5,978 nucleotides of DNA from assembly GCA_028696435.1 (NCBI GenBank), contig JAQVHC010000076.1, positions 1 to 5,978 of the forward strand, given 5' to 3'. The translations under genes were made by a program, and so were the position numbers. Within the stretch, counting starts at the first letter, position 1; every line of letters begins with the position of its first letter. Source of the stretch: Actinomycetota bacterium (lineage in GTDB: Bacteria > Actinomycetota > Humimicrobiia > Humimicrobiales > Humimicrobiaceae). This document shows, piece after piece, positions 1 through 5,978 of the stretch. The notes beneath the pieces were generated by a model. It was not told where the DNA came from. It did no database searches and was given only the letters and a program-made list of their open reading frames with translations.

Positions 1-25
1 TTTATTAAATTAGCATTATTAAAAT

Positions 26-36
26 AAGAGGGTGAT
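26..36 (+). promoter_or_regulatory. Ribosome binding site of ppdK
   Basis: The sequence AAGAGGGTGAT resembles the Bacillota Shine-Dalgarno consensus AAGGAGGTGAT. It ends 7 bases before the ATG at 44, an ideal spacing. An in-frame GTG at 32 lies inside this motif and so cannot be the start it serves. This decides the start of ppdK in favour of ATG 44. No convincing promoter can be seen in bases 1-25, so the transcript probably begins outside the window. Confidence 0.8.
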
Positions 37-43
37 TAATAAG

Positions 44-2677
44 ATGACTTCTAAAAATTCGAAAAAATATGTCTATTTTTTTGACGAAGGTAGCAAAGAG
101 ATGAAGGCGCTCCTTGGTAGTAAGGGTGCTAATCTGGCTGAAATGACAAAAATCGGGTTGCCGGTGCCCAGTGGTTTTATAATAACCACTGAAGTTTGTA
201 ATCTTTATTATAAACTGGGAAGAAAATATCCTGAGGGGCTTGAAGAACAGATTGAAGAAAATTTAAGAAAACTGGAAAAGAAGATGGGTATGCGTTTTGG
301 TGATGAGCAGAATCCACTTCTGGTTTCCGTAAGGTCCGGAGCAGCTGTTTCAATGCCAGGTATGATGGATACAATATTGAATCTCGGTTTAAACGATAAA
401 ACTATAGTGGGCCTGATTAAAAAAACAAATAATGAAAGGTTTTGCTGGGATTCATACAGAAGGCTCATACAGATGTTTGGTGATGTAGTTATGGGTGTCG
501 AACATGACGAGTTTGAAAAAGCTCTTCAGGCAAAAAAAGATGAAAAGGGAGTTAAATTTGATAATGAACTGGACGCGCAGGATTTAAAGGAACTGGTAGA
601 AGATTATAAGAAAATTATAAAAAAAGCAAAAAGAAAAGATTTTCCACAGGACCCGATGGTACAGCTCAGAATGGCTATAGACGCTGTCTTTGGTTCCTGG
701 AATAATAAAAGAGCAATCTCTTACAGAAATCTCCACGGTATCCCGCACGATATTGGAACGGCTGTTAATGTGCAGGCAATGGTTTTTGGAAATATGGGAG
801 AAAATTCGGGAACAGGTGTTGCCTTTACAAGAAATCCGGCAACAGGAGAAGACGAATTTTACGGAGAATATCTAATGAATGCACAGGGTGAAGATGTAGT
901 TGCAGGAATAAGAACTCCACAGCCTATATCAAAATTAAAAGAGGAAATGCCTGAAATTTATAAACAGCTGCTTGACATAAGAAAGAAACTGGAAGAGCAC
1001 TACAGGGATATGCAGGATATTGAATTTACAATTCAGGAAGGTAAACTATACATTCTCCAGACCAGAACCGGTAAAAGAACAGCAGCTGCTGCATTAAAAA
1101 TAGCAGTTGACATGGTTAATCAGAAGTATATAGATATAAAAACTGCTGTAAAAAGGGTTGAACCACAGATGCTTGACCAGCTACTGCACAAACAGCTTGA
1201 TAATAAAGCGAAAGAAAAAGCAGAGCTTCTCACAAAAGGGCTTCCTGCATCCCCCGGAGCAGCTCTTGGCAGGGTTGTTTTTGATGCTGATACAGCGGTA
1301 GAAGAAGCTAAAAACGATAAAGTAATTCTTGTTAGAACGGAAACATCTCCGGAAGATATACAGGGCATGGCAGTGGCGCAGGGTATTCTAACAGCAAGGG
1401 GTGGAATGACCTCTCATGCTGCAGTAGTTGCCAGAGGTATGGGTAAATGCTGTGTTGCCGGAGCAGAAAGTATAAAAGTATATGAAAGTAAACAATATTT
1501 TGAAGTAAATGGAAAAAGGATAAACAAAGGAGACTGGATTACTCTTGATGGTTCAACAGGGGAAGTGTTTAGAGGTAAAATTCCTGTAGTTGATCCTGTA
1601 ATAGGGGAAGATTTTAAGAAATTTATGAGATGGGTTGATAAATTCAGAACTATCGGAGTAAGAGCAAATGCTGACACGCCAAATGATGCTAAAGTTGCCC
1701 TTGATTTTGGAGCGGAGGGCATAGGTTTATGCAGGACAGAGCATATGTTCTTTGAAGCTGATAGAATAAAAGCTATAAGGAAAATGATTGTGGCAAGCAC
1801 CAGAGAAGGAAGAGAAAAAGCACTGTCGCAACTTCTTCCGATTCAGAAAAAAGATTTTATAGAAATATTCAAGGTAATGAATAATCTACCTGTAACTATA
1901 AGACTTCTTGACCCACCTCTTCATGAATTTCTGCCGAATGAAGAAGAGGATATTAGAGAATTATCAGAGGAGCTTGGCGTCGGATTTGATGAGCTTAAAG
2001 CAACAATTAATGCTCTTCATGAAATGAATCCAATGCTTGGACATAGAGGGTGCAGGGTTTCGATAACCTATCCGGAAGTTCTTGAAATGCAGGTCAGGGC
2101 AATATTTGAGGCTGCAGCTGAACTTACTTCTAAAGGATATAAGGTTAAACCGGAAGTAATGATTCCAGTAGTTGGAATTGCAAATGAGGCTAAAATCCTG
2201 AAAGAACAGATTGTTAACATAGCCAGAGAAGTAATGAAGGAAAAAGGCATCAAGTTTGGCTATAAAGTAGGAACAATGGTTGAGATTCCCAGGGCATGCA
2301 TTACTGCTGACGAAATAGCTCAGGAAGCAGAATTTTTTAGCTTTGGAACAAATGATTTGACCCAGATGGCATTTGGTTTTTCAAGAGATGATGCCAATAA
2401 ATTCCTTCCTGTATATCTTGAAAATGGGATACTTGAAAAAGACCCATTTGCTACAATTGATATAGGTGGAGTTGGCGAGTTGATCAAAATGGGTGTGGAA
2501 AGAGGCAGGAAAACGAGGGAAAATTTAAAAATCGGTATATGTGGAGAACATGGTGGTGACCCCGATTCAGTTAAATTTTGCCATAAGGTAGGAATGGATT
2601 ATGTTAGCTGCTCTCCATATAGAGTCCCGATTGCCAGACTTGCTGCCGCCCATGCTGCTTTAGAAGAAGAAGAATAA
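44..2677 (+). CDS. ppdK: Pyruvate, phosphate dikinase (PPDK)
   Basis: This cytoplasmic enzyme interconverts pyruvate + ATP + Pi and PEP + AMP + PPi. In anaerobic Bacillota it can serve PPi-linked glycolysis or PEP synthesis. The product is 877 aa, the usual family length (about 870-880). The N-terminal ATP-grasp domain (about 1-345) has GSKGANLAEM with Lys27, VSVRSGA with Arg97, and ILQTRTGKRT. The swivelling phosphohistidine domain (about 390-515) has GGMTSHAAVVARG with catalytic His458 preceded by Thr456, the residue position that a PPDK regulatory kinase/phosphatase modifies in this family. The C-terminal PEP/pyruvate barrel (about 535-877) has Arg564, Arg620, Glu747, Asn770 (GTNDLTQM) and catalytic Cys833 (GICGEHGG). 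These match the known Clostridium symbiosum residues with an offset of 2-5. ATG 44 is preferred over the in-frame GTG at 32 because of the ribosome binding site. The one oddity is Ser26 where the ATP-loop motif is usually GGKG. PEP synthase is unlikely, given the length and the PPDK-type motifs. Confidence 0.97.
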   Translation: MTSKNSKKYVYFFDEGSKEMKALLGSKGANLAEMTKIGLPVPSGFIITTEVCNLYYKLGRKYPEGLEEQIEENLRKLEKKMGMRFGDEQNPLLVSVRSGAAVSMPGMMDTILNLGLNDKTIVGLIKKTNNERFCWDSYRRLIQMFGDVVMGVEHDEFEKALQAKKDEKGVKFDNELDAQDLKELVEDYKKIIKKAKRKDFPQDPMVQLRMAIDAVFGSWNNKRAISYRNLHGIPHDIGTAVNVQAMVFGNMGENSGTGVAFTRNPATGEDEFYGEYLMNAQGEDVVAGIRTPQPISKLKEEMPEIYKQLLDIRKKLEEHYRDMQDIEFTIQEGKLYILQTRTGKRTAAAALKIAVDMVNQKYIDIKTAVKRVEPQMLDQLLHKQLDNKAKEKAELLTKGLPASPGAALGRVVFDADTAVEEAKNDKVILVRTETSPEDIQGMAVAQGILTARGGMTSHAAVVARGMGKCCVAGAESIKVYESKQYFEVNGKRINKGDWITLDGSTGEVFRGKIPVVDPVIGEDFKKFMRWVDKFRTIGVRANADTPNDAKVALDFGAEGIGLCRTEHMFFEADRIKAIRKMIVASTREGREKALSQLLPIQKKDFIEIFKVMNNLPVTIRLLDPPLHEFLPNEEEDIRELSEELGVGFDELKATINALHEMNPMLGHRGCRVSITYPEVLEMQVRAIFEAAAELTSKGYKVKPEVMIPVVGIANEAKILKEQIVNIAREVMKEKGIKFGYKVGTMVEIPRACITADEIAQEAEFFSFGTNDLTQMAFGFSRDDANKFLPVYLENGILEKDPFATIDIGGVGELIKMGVERGRKTRENLKIGICGEHGGDPDSVKFCHKVGMDYVSCSPYRVPIARLAAAHAALEEEE

Positions 2678-2686
2678 AGTTATAAT
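2659..2686 (+). promoter_or_regulatory. Possible sigma-A promoter for dnaG
   Basis: A perfect -10 hexamer TATAAT (2681-2686) lies just after the ppdK stop codon. A weak -35, TTTAGA (2659-2664, 4 of 6 matches to TTGACA), sits 16 bases upstream, inside the last ppdK codons. Transcription would start near 2693 and give a leader of about 106 bases containing the inverted repeat at 2724-2782. In an AT-rich spacer a TATAAT can occur by chance, so this is only a candidate. Confidence 0.35.
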
Positions 2687-2723
2687 AAAAAATTTCTAAA
2701 ATTCGGGGATATACTGTTATAAA

Positions 2724-2782
2724 AAAATATATTAATGGTAGAATAAGTTAGAGTGCTTATATTATCATGTTTAATATATTTT
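2724..2782 (+). repeat. Long imperfect inverted repeat (potential hairpin) in the dnaG leader
   Basis: AAAATATATTAA (2724-2735) is perfectly complementary to TTAATATATTTT (2771-2782), 12 A-T pairs. After a 3-base bulge (2768-2770) pairing continues between 2736-2741 and 2762-2767 (two G-U pairs in RNA). An A-A mismatch (2742/2761) follows, then 2743-2747 pairs with 2756-2760, closing an 8-base loop (2748-2755). In total 23 pairs can form. Each outer arm also contains the self-palindrome AATATATT, so the arms could equally be a pair of DNA-binding sites 47 bases apart. The base of the stem has no G-C pairs, so it is not a typical intrinsic terminator. The right arm ends 6 bases before the GGAAGAG motif that serves dnaG. 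Confidence 0.5.
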
Positions 2783-2788
2783 AACTTC

Positions 2789-2795
2789 GGAAGAG
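2789..2795 (+). promoter_or_regulatory. Weak ribosome binding site of dnaG
   Basis: GGAAGAG lies 3 bases before ATG 2799 (its GGA core is 7 bases away). It matches AGGAGG poorly compared with the GAGG(G)TGA motifs of ppdK and rpoD. An in-frame TAG at 2796-2798 directly precedes the ATG, so no upstream start is possible. This suggests a lower initiation rate for primase, which is needed in few copies. Confidence 0.55.
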
Positions 2796-2798
2796 TAG

Positions 2799-4718
2799 AT
2801 GGGTAGAAGTCTAAAAGAGGGCGAGATAGAGGAATTAAAATCCAGGGCTGATATTTATAGTGTTATATCGGGCTATGTAAAATTAAAGAAAACAGGCAAA
2901 AATTACACCGGTCTGTGCCCTTTTCATAAAGAAAAAACTCCTTCTTTTACTGTTGATGCTTCAAAGCAGCTTTATCACTGTTTTGGATGTGGAGAAGGCG
3001 GTGATGTAATAACCTTTGTTGAGAAGATTGAAAATATGGAATTTGCAGAAGCTGTAGAATTTCTCGCAAAAAGGGTTGGTTATAATTTAAAATATAACTA
3101 CAGTGGCTCGTATGAATCTTCAAGGCAGAAAAACAGGCTGGTAGAGTTAAATGAACTGGCTAAAAAATATTATAATTTCATACTTTTTAACAGTAAAAAA
3201 GGCCAGCCTTCATTAAGTTATCTAAAAAGCAGGGGTTTTAGAGAGAATACGTTAAGAGAGTTTGAGATCGGGTATAGCCTGGATAGCTGGGAGAATTTTT
3301 CAAAGTTTGCCCTGAAAAGAGGTTATAAAGCACAGGAGCTTGTGCAGTGCGGTCTGGCTATTGAAAGTTCAAAAGGTGGCATTGGAATATATGACCGCTT
3401 CAGGGGAAGAATAATGTTTCCAATTGAAGATATAGTTGGAAAAGTAGTTGCTTTTGGCGGAAGAATTATTTCTGAAAAAAGTAAGACCGGTGACCGGAAA
3501 GCAAAATATATAAATACTCCAGAAACAAAACTTTATTCGAAGAGTAAGAATATATACAGGATATTCCAGGCTAAAAATCATATTGTTGAAAAAGATGAAG
3601 TGCTTATTGTTGAGGGCTATACCGATGTGATGGCCCTGCATCAGGAGGGAATTAGGAATGTAGTTGCAAGCCTTGGCACCGCTCTTACTTCAGAACAGAT
3701 AAAAGTTCTCGGGAGGTTTACGAAAAATATTGTGCTTGTTTTTGATAGTGATAAAGCAGGAATAAACGCTTCACTTAAGGGGATTGAAAGATTAAGGGAG
3801 TATAATGACAGACTTGATTTATTTTATGAGAATAATTTAAATATAAGGGTTGTGGTGCTTGAAGAAGGTTATGACCCTGCTGATTTTGTATTTAAGAAAG
3901 GGAAAGAGGCTTTTCTTAAGAAAGTCGAAGAAGCGCCCGGTATTATTGATTTTACCATTGATATGATTGCTAATAAGTATGATACAGGCAGTCTTGCAGG
4001 TAAACTTAAGGCGAGCGATCATTTGTTGAGATTTATATCTACCCTTTCCTCGGGGATTGTACAGGAGGAGTGTATAAAAAAAGTAGCCCAGAAATTAAAT
4101 TTGAAAGAAAGTCTTCTTTTTGAGGAAATGCTTAAGAAAAAATATAAAAATGAGACTGCCAGAAGATATGGTAACAGGGGGTATGGGAGCGAGGAAAAGG
4201 AAGCAGTTAATGAAACTATTATTCCTCTAAAAAAAGTTGAGATAGAAGCATTGGGATTAATAATAAACGGTCTCAGTACAAGGATTGATGAGTTATTGGA
4301 TCTTGGACCGGCTTATTTTAAATTTGATGATACAAGGGAGTTGTATCTGGTAATAAGGGACGAAATAATAAAAACAATAAATGCAGGGGAAAAAGTAAAC
4401 TTTCCTGTTAAAATTACGTCGGGGAAAATAGTAAATGAAGAAGCAAGAAAGTTGTATAATAATATATTGTTTAGTGAGACGCAGTTTGCTGACAGGGATA
4501 ACGACCTTGCAGCATGTGAAATAATTAATAATCTTAAAGGAATTCGTATTTCGGAAGAGATTGAGGATATAAGGAAAAAAATGATAGAATATGAAAAAAG
4601 CAGGAGTATGGATAAGGACACTGCTGATGGTGATGATAAACTTGCCTGCGAATATGACAGGTTGTATCAGAGGCTGATAGAATTAGAGAAAGAAAGAATG
4701 AATTTAAGGATGATTTAA
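2799..4718 (+). CDS. dnaG: DNA primase
   Basis: DnaG synthesises short RNA primers for Okazaki fragments and works at the replication fork with the DnaB-type helicase. The product is 639 aa, slightly longer than many family members (about 580-620). The N-terminal zinc-binding domain (about 1-100) has Cys40-Pro-Phe-His43 and Cys61-Phe-Gly-Cys64. The RNA polymerase core (about 110-440) contains the conserved YDRFRGRIMFPI and AFGGRI segments. Its TOPRIM fold has Glu272 in VEGYTD and Asp316/Asp318 in FDSDKAG, the metal-binding acidic residues. The C-terminal part (about 470-639) is helical and charge-rich, as expected for the helicase-interaction domain, and is the least conserved. ATG 2799 is the first possible start because a stop codon abuts it, and the N-terminus aligns with known primases. 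The gene lies 121 bases after ppdK and 19 bases before rpoD, the usual dnaG-rpoD pairing, so the two are probably cotranscribed. Confidence 0.97.
   Translation: MGRSLKEGEIEELKSRADIYSVISGYVKLKKTGKNYTGLCPFHKEKTPSFTVDASKQLYHCFGCGEGGDVITFVEKIENMEFAEAVEFLAKRVGYNLKYNYSGSYESSRQKNRLVELNELAKKYYNFILFNSKKGQPSLSYLKSRGFRENTLREFEIGYSLDSWENFSKFALKRGYKAQELVQCGLAIESSKGGIGIYDRFRGRIMFPIEDIVGKVVAFGGRIISEKSKTGDRKAKYINTPETKLYSKSKNIYRIFQAKNHIVEKDEVLIVEGYTDVMALHQEGIRNVVASLGTALTSEQIKVLGRFTKNIVLVFDSDKAGINASLKGIERLREYNDRLDLFYENNLNIRVVVLEEGYDPADFVFKKGKEAFLKKVEEAPGIIDFTIDMIANKYDTGSLAGKLKASDHLLRFISTLSSGIVQEECIKKVAQKLNLKESLLFEEMLKKKYKNETARRYGNRGYGSEEKEAVNETIIPLKKVEIEALGLIINGLSTRIDELLDLGPAYFKFDDTRELYLVIRDEIIKTINAGEKVNFPVKITSGKIVNEEARKLYNNILFSETQFADRDNDLAACEIINNLKGIRISEEIEDIRKKMIEYEKSRSMDKDTADGDDKLACEYDRLYQRLIELEKERMNLRMI
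4654..4683 (+). promoter_or_regulatory. Possible internal promoter for rpoD within the dnaG 3' end
   Basis: ATGACA (4654-4659, 5 of 6 matches to the -35 consensus) and TAGAAT (4678-4683, 5 of 6 to the -10) are separated by 18 bases. A TG one base upstream of the -10 (TGA at 4675-4677) gives an extended -10. Transcription would start near 4690, leaving a leader of about 48 bases before rpoD. Internal promoters for the sigma gene within the primase gene are known in Bacillus subtilis, which makes the position plausible. It lies in coding sequence and may be coincidental. Confidence 0.35.
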
Positions 4719-4722
4719 ATAT

Positions 4723-4730
4723 AGAGGTGA
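4723..4730 (+). promoter_or_regulatory. Ribosome binding site of rpoD
   Basis: AGAGGTGA is a strong Shine-Dalgarno match lying 7 bases before ATG 4738. An in-frame TTG at 4732 is only 1 base from it, too close to be used. This sets the rpoD start at 4738. The site sits in the 19-base gap after dnaG, so rpoD has its own good initiation signal and does not rely on translational coupling. Confidence 0.85.
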
Positions 4731-4737
4731 ATTGAGT

Positions 4738-5838
4738 ATGAAAAAAGGCTCAGAATTTAAACTTGAAGAAGTAAAAATGTTAATTAATAAGGGTAAAGCC
4801 AATGGTATTCTTACTGCAGAGGAGATAGCTGAAACTCTTTCAGATATAGACCTTACTACAGAACAGATCGAGAATATTTATGATGTTCTTCAGAATCTGG
4901 GGATAGAAATTGTAAATGAAAATGATGAGATTGTTGAGGGTGAGAGTGCAGCCCGCAAAAGTGATGAAGAAGTTCCAGCTAAAGAGCTGGATTTAACAGT
5001 AAAATCTCCTACAAATGACCCTGTTAGAATGTACCTGAAAGAAATTGGAAAAGTAAGGCTGCTTACTGCTTATGAAGAGGTTAACCTTGCTAAAAAAATT
5101 GAGGCAGGTGATCAGGAAGCTAAAAAAATGCTTGTCGAGGCCAATCTGAGACTTGTGGTAAGCATTGCAAAAAAATATGTTGGAAGAGGAATGTTATTTC
5201 TGGACCTCATCCAGGAAGGTAATCTCGGATTGATTAGAGCGGTTGAAAAATTTGATTACAGAAAGGGTTATAAATTTTCTACATATGCAACCTGGTGGAT
5301 AAGACAGGCTATAACAAGGGCAATAGCTGACCAGGCAAGAACCATTAGGATCCCTGTTCATATGGTTGAGACTATAAATAAACTAATAAGGGTTCAGAGG
5401 CAGCTCCTTCAAAAACTTGGCAGGGAGCCTACTCCTGAGGAAATTGCAAAGAAAATGAAAATTTCACCTGAGAAGACAAGGGAAATTATGAAAATATCTC
5501 AGGAGCCTGTTTCTCTCGAAACGCCGATAGGTGAGGAAGAGGATAGTCACCTCGGGGATTTCATAGAGGATTCGGAAGTTGAGGCACCTGCTGATGCTGC
5601 TTCTTTTACAATGCTTCAGGAACAGCTTCAGGAGGTTTTAAATACATTAAGTGACAGAGAAAGAAAAGTCATCCAATTAAGATTTGGACTTCAGGATGGA
5701 CATCCCAGGACTCTTGAAGAGGTAGGCCGGGAGTTTGGAGTAACAAGAGAAAGAATAAGACAGATAGAATCAAAGACTCTGGGAAAATTAAGACATCCAA
5801 ATAGAAGCGCTGTCCTGAGAGATTTTCTGGAACATTGA
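4738..5838 (+). CDS. rpoD: RNA polymerase primary sigma factor (SigA/RpoD)
   Basis: This is the housekeeping sigma-70 factor, which directs RNA polymerase to TTGACA/TATAAT promoters. The product is 366 aa, close to Bacillus SigA (about 370), without the long insertion of the E. coli protein. Region 1.1 is about residues 1-75, followed by an acidic linker. Region 1.2 starts at DPVRMYLKEIG (94-104). Region 2 includes NLRLVVSIAKKYVGRG, DLIQEGNLGLIRAVEKFDY and the -10-recognising YATWWIRQAITRAIA (183-197). Region 3 includes the LGREPTPEEIAKKM segment, followed by the acidic 3.2 loop. Region 4 ends with the -35-binding helix-turn-helix TLEEVGREFGVTRERIRQIE (325-344) and the C-terminal LRHPNRSAVLRDFLEH. 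Region 1.1 together with the exact 2.4 and 4.2 sequences marks it as the primary factor, not an alternative one. ATG 4738 is chosen over TTG 4732 from the ribosome binding site. It follows dnaG by 19 bases. No hairpin-plus-T-run terminator is visible after it. Confidence 0.98.
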   Translation: MKKGSEFKLEEVKMLINKGKANGILTAEEIAETLSDIDLTTEQIENIYDVLQNLGIEIVNENDEIVEGESAARKSDEEVPAKELDLTVKSPTNDPVRMYLKEIGKVRLLTAYEEVNLAKKIEAGDQEAKKMLVEANLRLVVSIAKKYVGRGMLFLDLIQEGNLGLIRAVEKFDYRKGYKFSTYATWWIRQAITRAIADQARTIRIPVHMVETINKLIRVQRQLLQKLGREPTPEEIAKKMKISPEKTREIMKISQEPVSLETPIGEEEDSHLGDFIEDSEVEAPADAASFTMLQEQLQEVLNTLSDRERKVIQLRFGLQDGHPRTLEEVGREFGVTRERIRQIESKTLGKLRHPNRSAVLRDFLEH

Positions 5839-5847
5839 GTCTTACTA

Positions 5848-5875
5848 TTGAAATAAACTTCTTATATACTATAAT
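5848..5875 (+). promoter_or_regulatory. Sigma-A promoter of the tRNA-Asn gene
   Basis: TTGAAA (5848-5853, 5 of 6) and a perfect TATAAT (5870-5875) are separated by 16 bases. Transcription would begin near 5881-5882, about 22 bases before the mature tRNA 5' end, a typical distance for a stable RNA gene. The promoter begins only 10 bases after the rpoD stop codon. An overlapping TATACT at 5865-5870 is a weaker alternative -10. Confidence 0.7.
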
Positions 5876-5903
5876 AGCTTAACGTGTGGGCGGTTATCTG
5901 TGT

Positions 5904-5978
<75 letters not shown>

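Noticed and set aside
32..43. GTG start four codons upstream for ppdK
   Set aside because: The codon lies within the Shine-Dalgarno motif at 26-36; ATG 44 has correct 7-base spacing.
690..875. 61-codon + strand frame inside ppdK
   Set aside because: It is a different frame within the conserved ATP-grasp domain, with no sign of independent coding.
1414..1800. 128-codon open frame on the - strand within ppdK
   Set aside because: It lies antisense to the well-conserved phosphohistidine and PEP-domain coding region; it has no recognisable protein features and is best explained as a shadow of the real gene. The shorter - strand frames at 177-374, 208-468, 1120-1368 and 2068-2253 are rejected for the same reason.
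2691..2703. Small AATTT/AAATT inverted repeat after ppdK as a terminator
   Set aside because: It has only 5 A-T pairs with a 3-base loop and no following T run, too weak for intrinsic termination.
4313..4621. 102-codon open frame on the - strand within dnaG, rich in Leu, Ile and Ser
   Set aside because: The apparent hydrophobicity comes from the complement of Lys/Glu/Asn-rich AT-biased codons in the dnaG C-terminal region; there is no supporting start signal or homology I recognise. The frames at 3369-3641 and 3837-4022 are similar.
4732..4737. TTG start two codons upstream for rpoD
   Set aside because: It is only 1 base from the ribosome binding site; ATG 4738 is at the ideal distance.

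Overview
The window looks like a core-genome segment from an AT-rich, low-GC Gram-positive (Bacillota) bacterium. The evidence is the adjacent dnaG and rpoD, clear Shine-Dalgarno sequences of the GAGGTGAT type, heavy use of AGA/AGG and ATA codons, and a bacterial-type pyruvate, phosphate dikinase next to the primase. This neighbourhood is familiar from Clostridia and Halanaerobiales. I infer that broad placement from gene order and protein character and cannot name a genus.

All genes are on the + strand. Bases 1-43 are leader sequence with the ppdK ribosome binding site. ppdK (44-2677) encodes pyruvate, phosphate dikinase and looks intact, with all catalytic residues. A 121-base AT-rich gap (2678-2798) follows; it holds a possible promoter and a long imperfect inverted repeat just ahead of a weak dnaG ribosome binding site. 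dnaG (2799-4718) encodes replicative primase with intact zinc and TOPRIM motifs. rpoD/sigA (4738-5838) starts 19 bases later and encodes the primary sigma factor. A 65-base spacer with a strong sigma-A-type promoter leads into a complete tRNA-Asn(GTT) gene with encoded CCA, which ends on the last base of the window.

dnaG and rpoD form the core of the macromolecular synthesis operon, linking replication priming to housekeeping transcription. ppdK belongs to pyruvate/PEP metabolism; it interconverts PEP and pyruvate using pyrophosphate or ATP. No intrinsic terminator is visible between any of these genes, so read-through is possible throughout, with candidate internal promoters before dnaG, before rpoD and before the tRNA.

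I found no mobile element, CRISPR array, defence gene or unrecognised protein. This is mostly an ordinary housekeeping region. The most interesting non-coding signal is the inverted repeat in the dnaG leader; the rest are modest regulatory or start-site observations.
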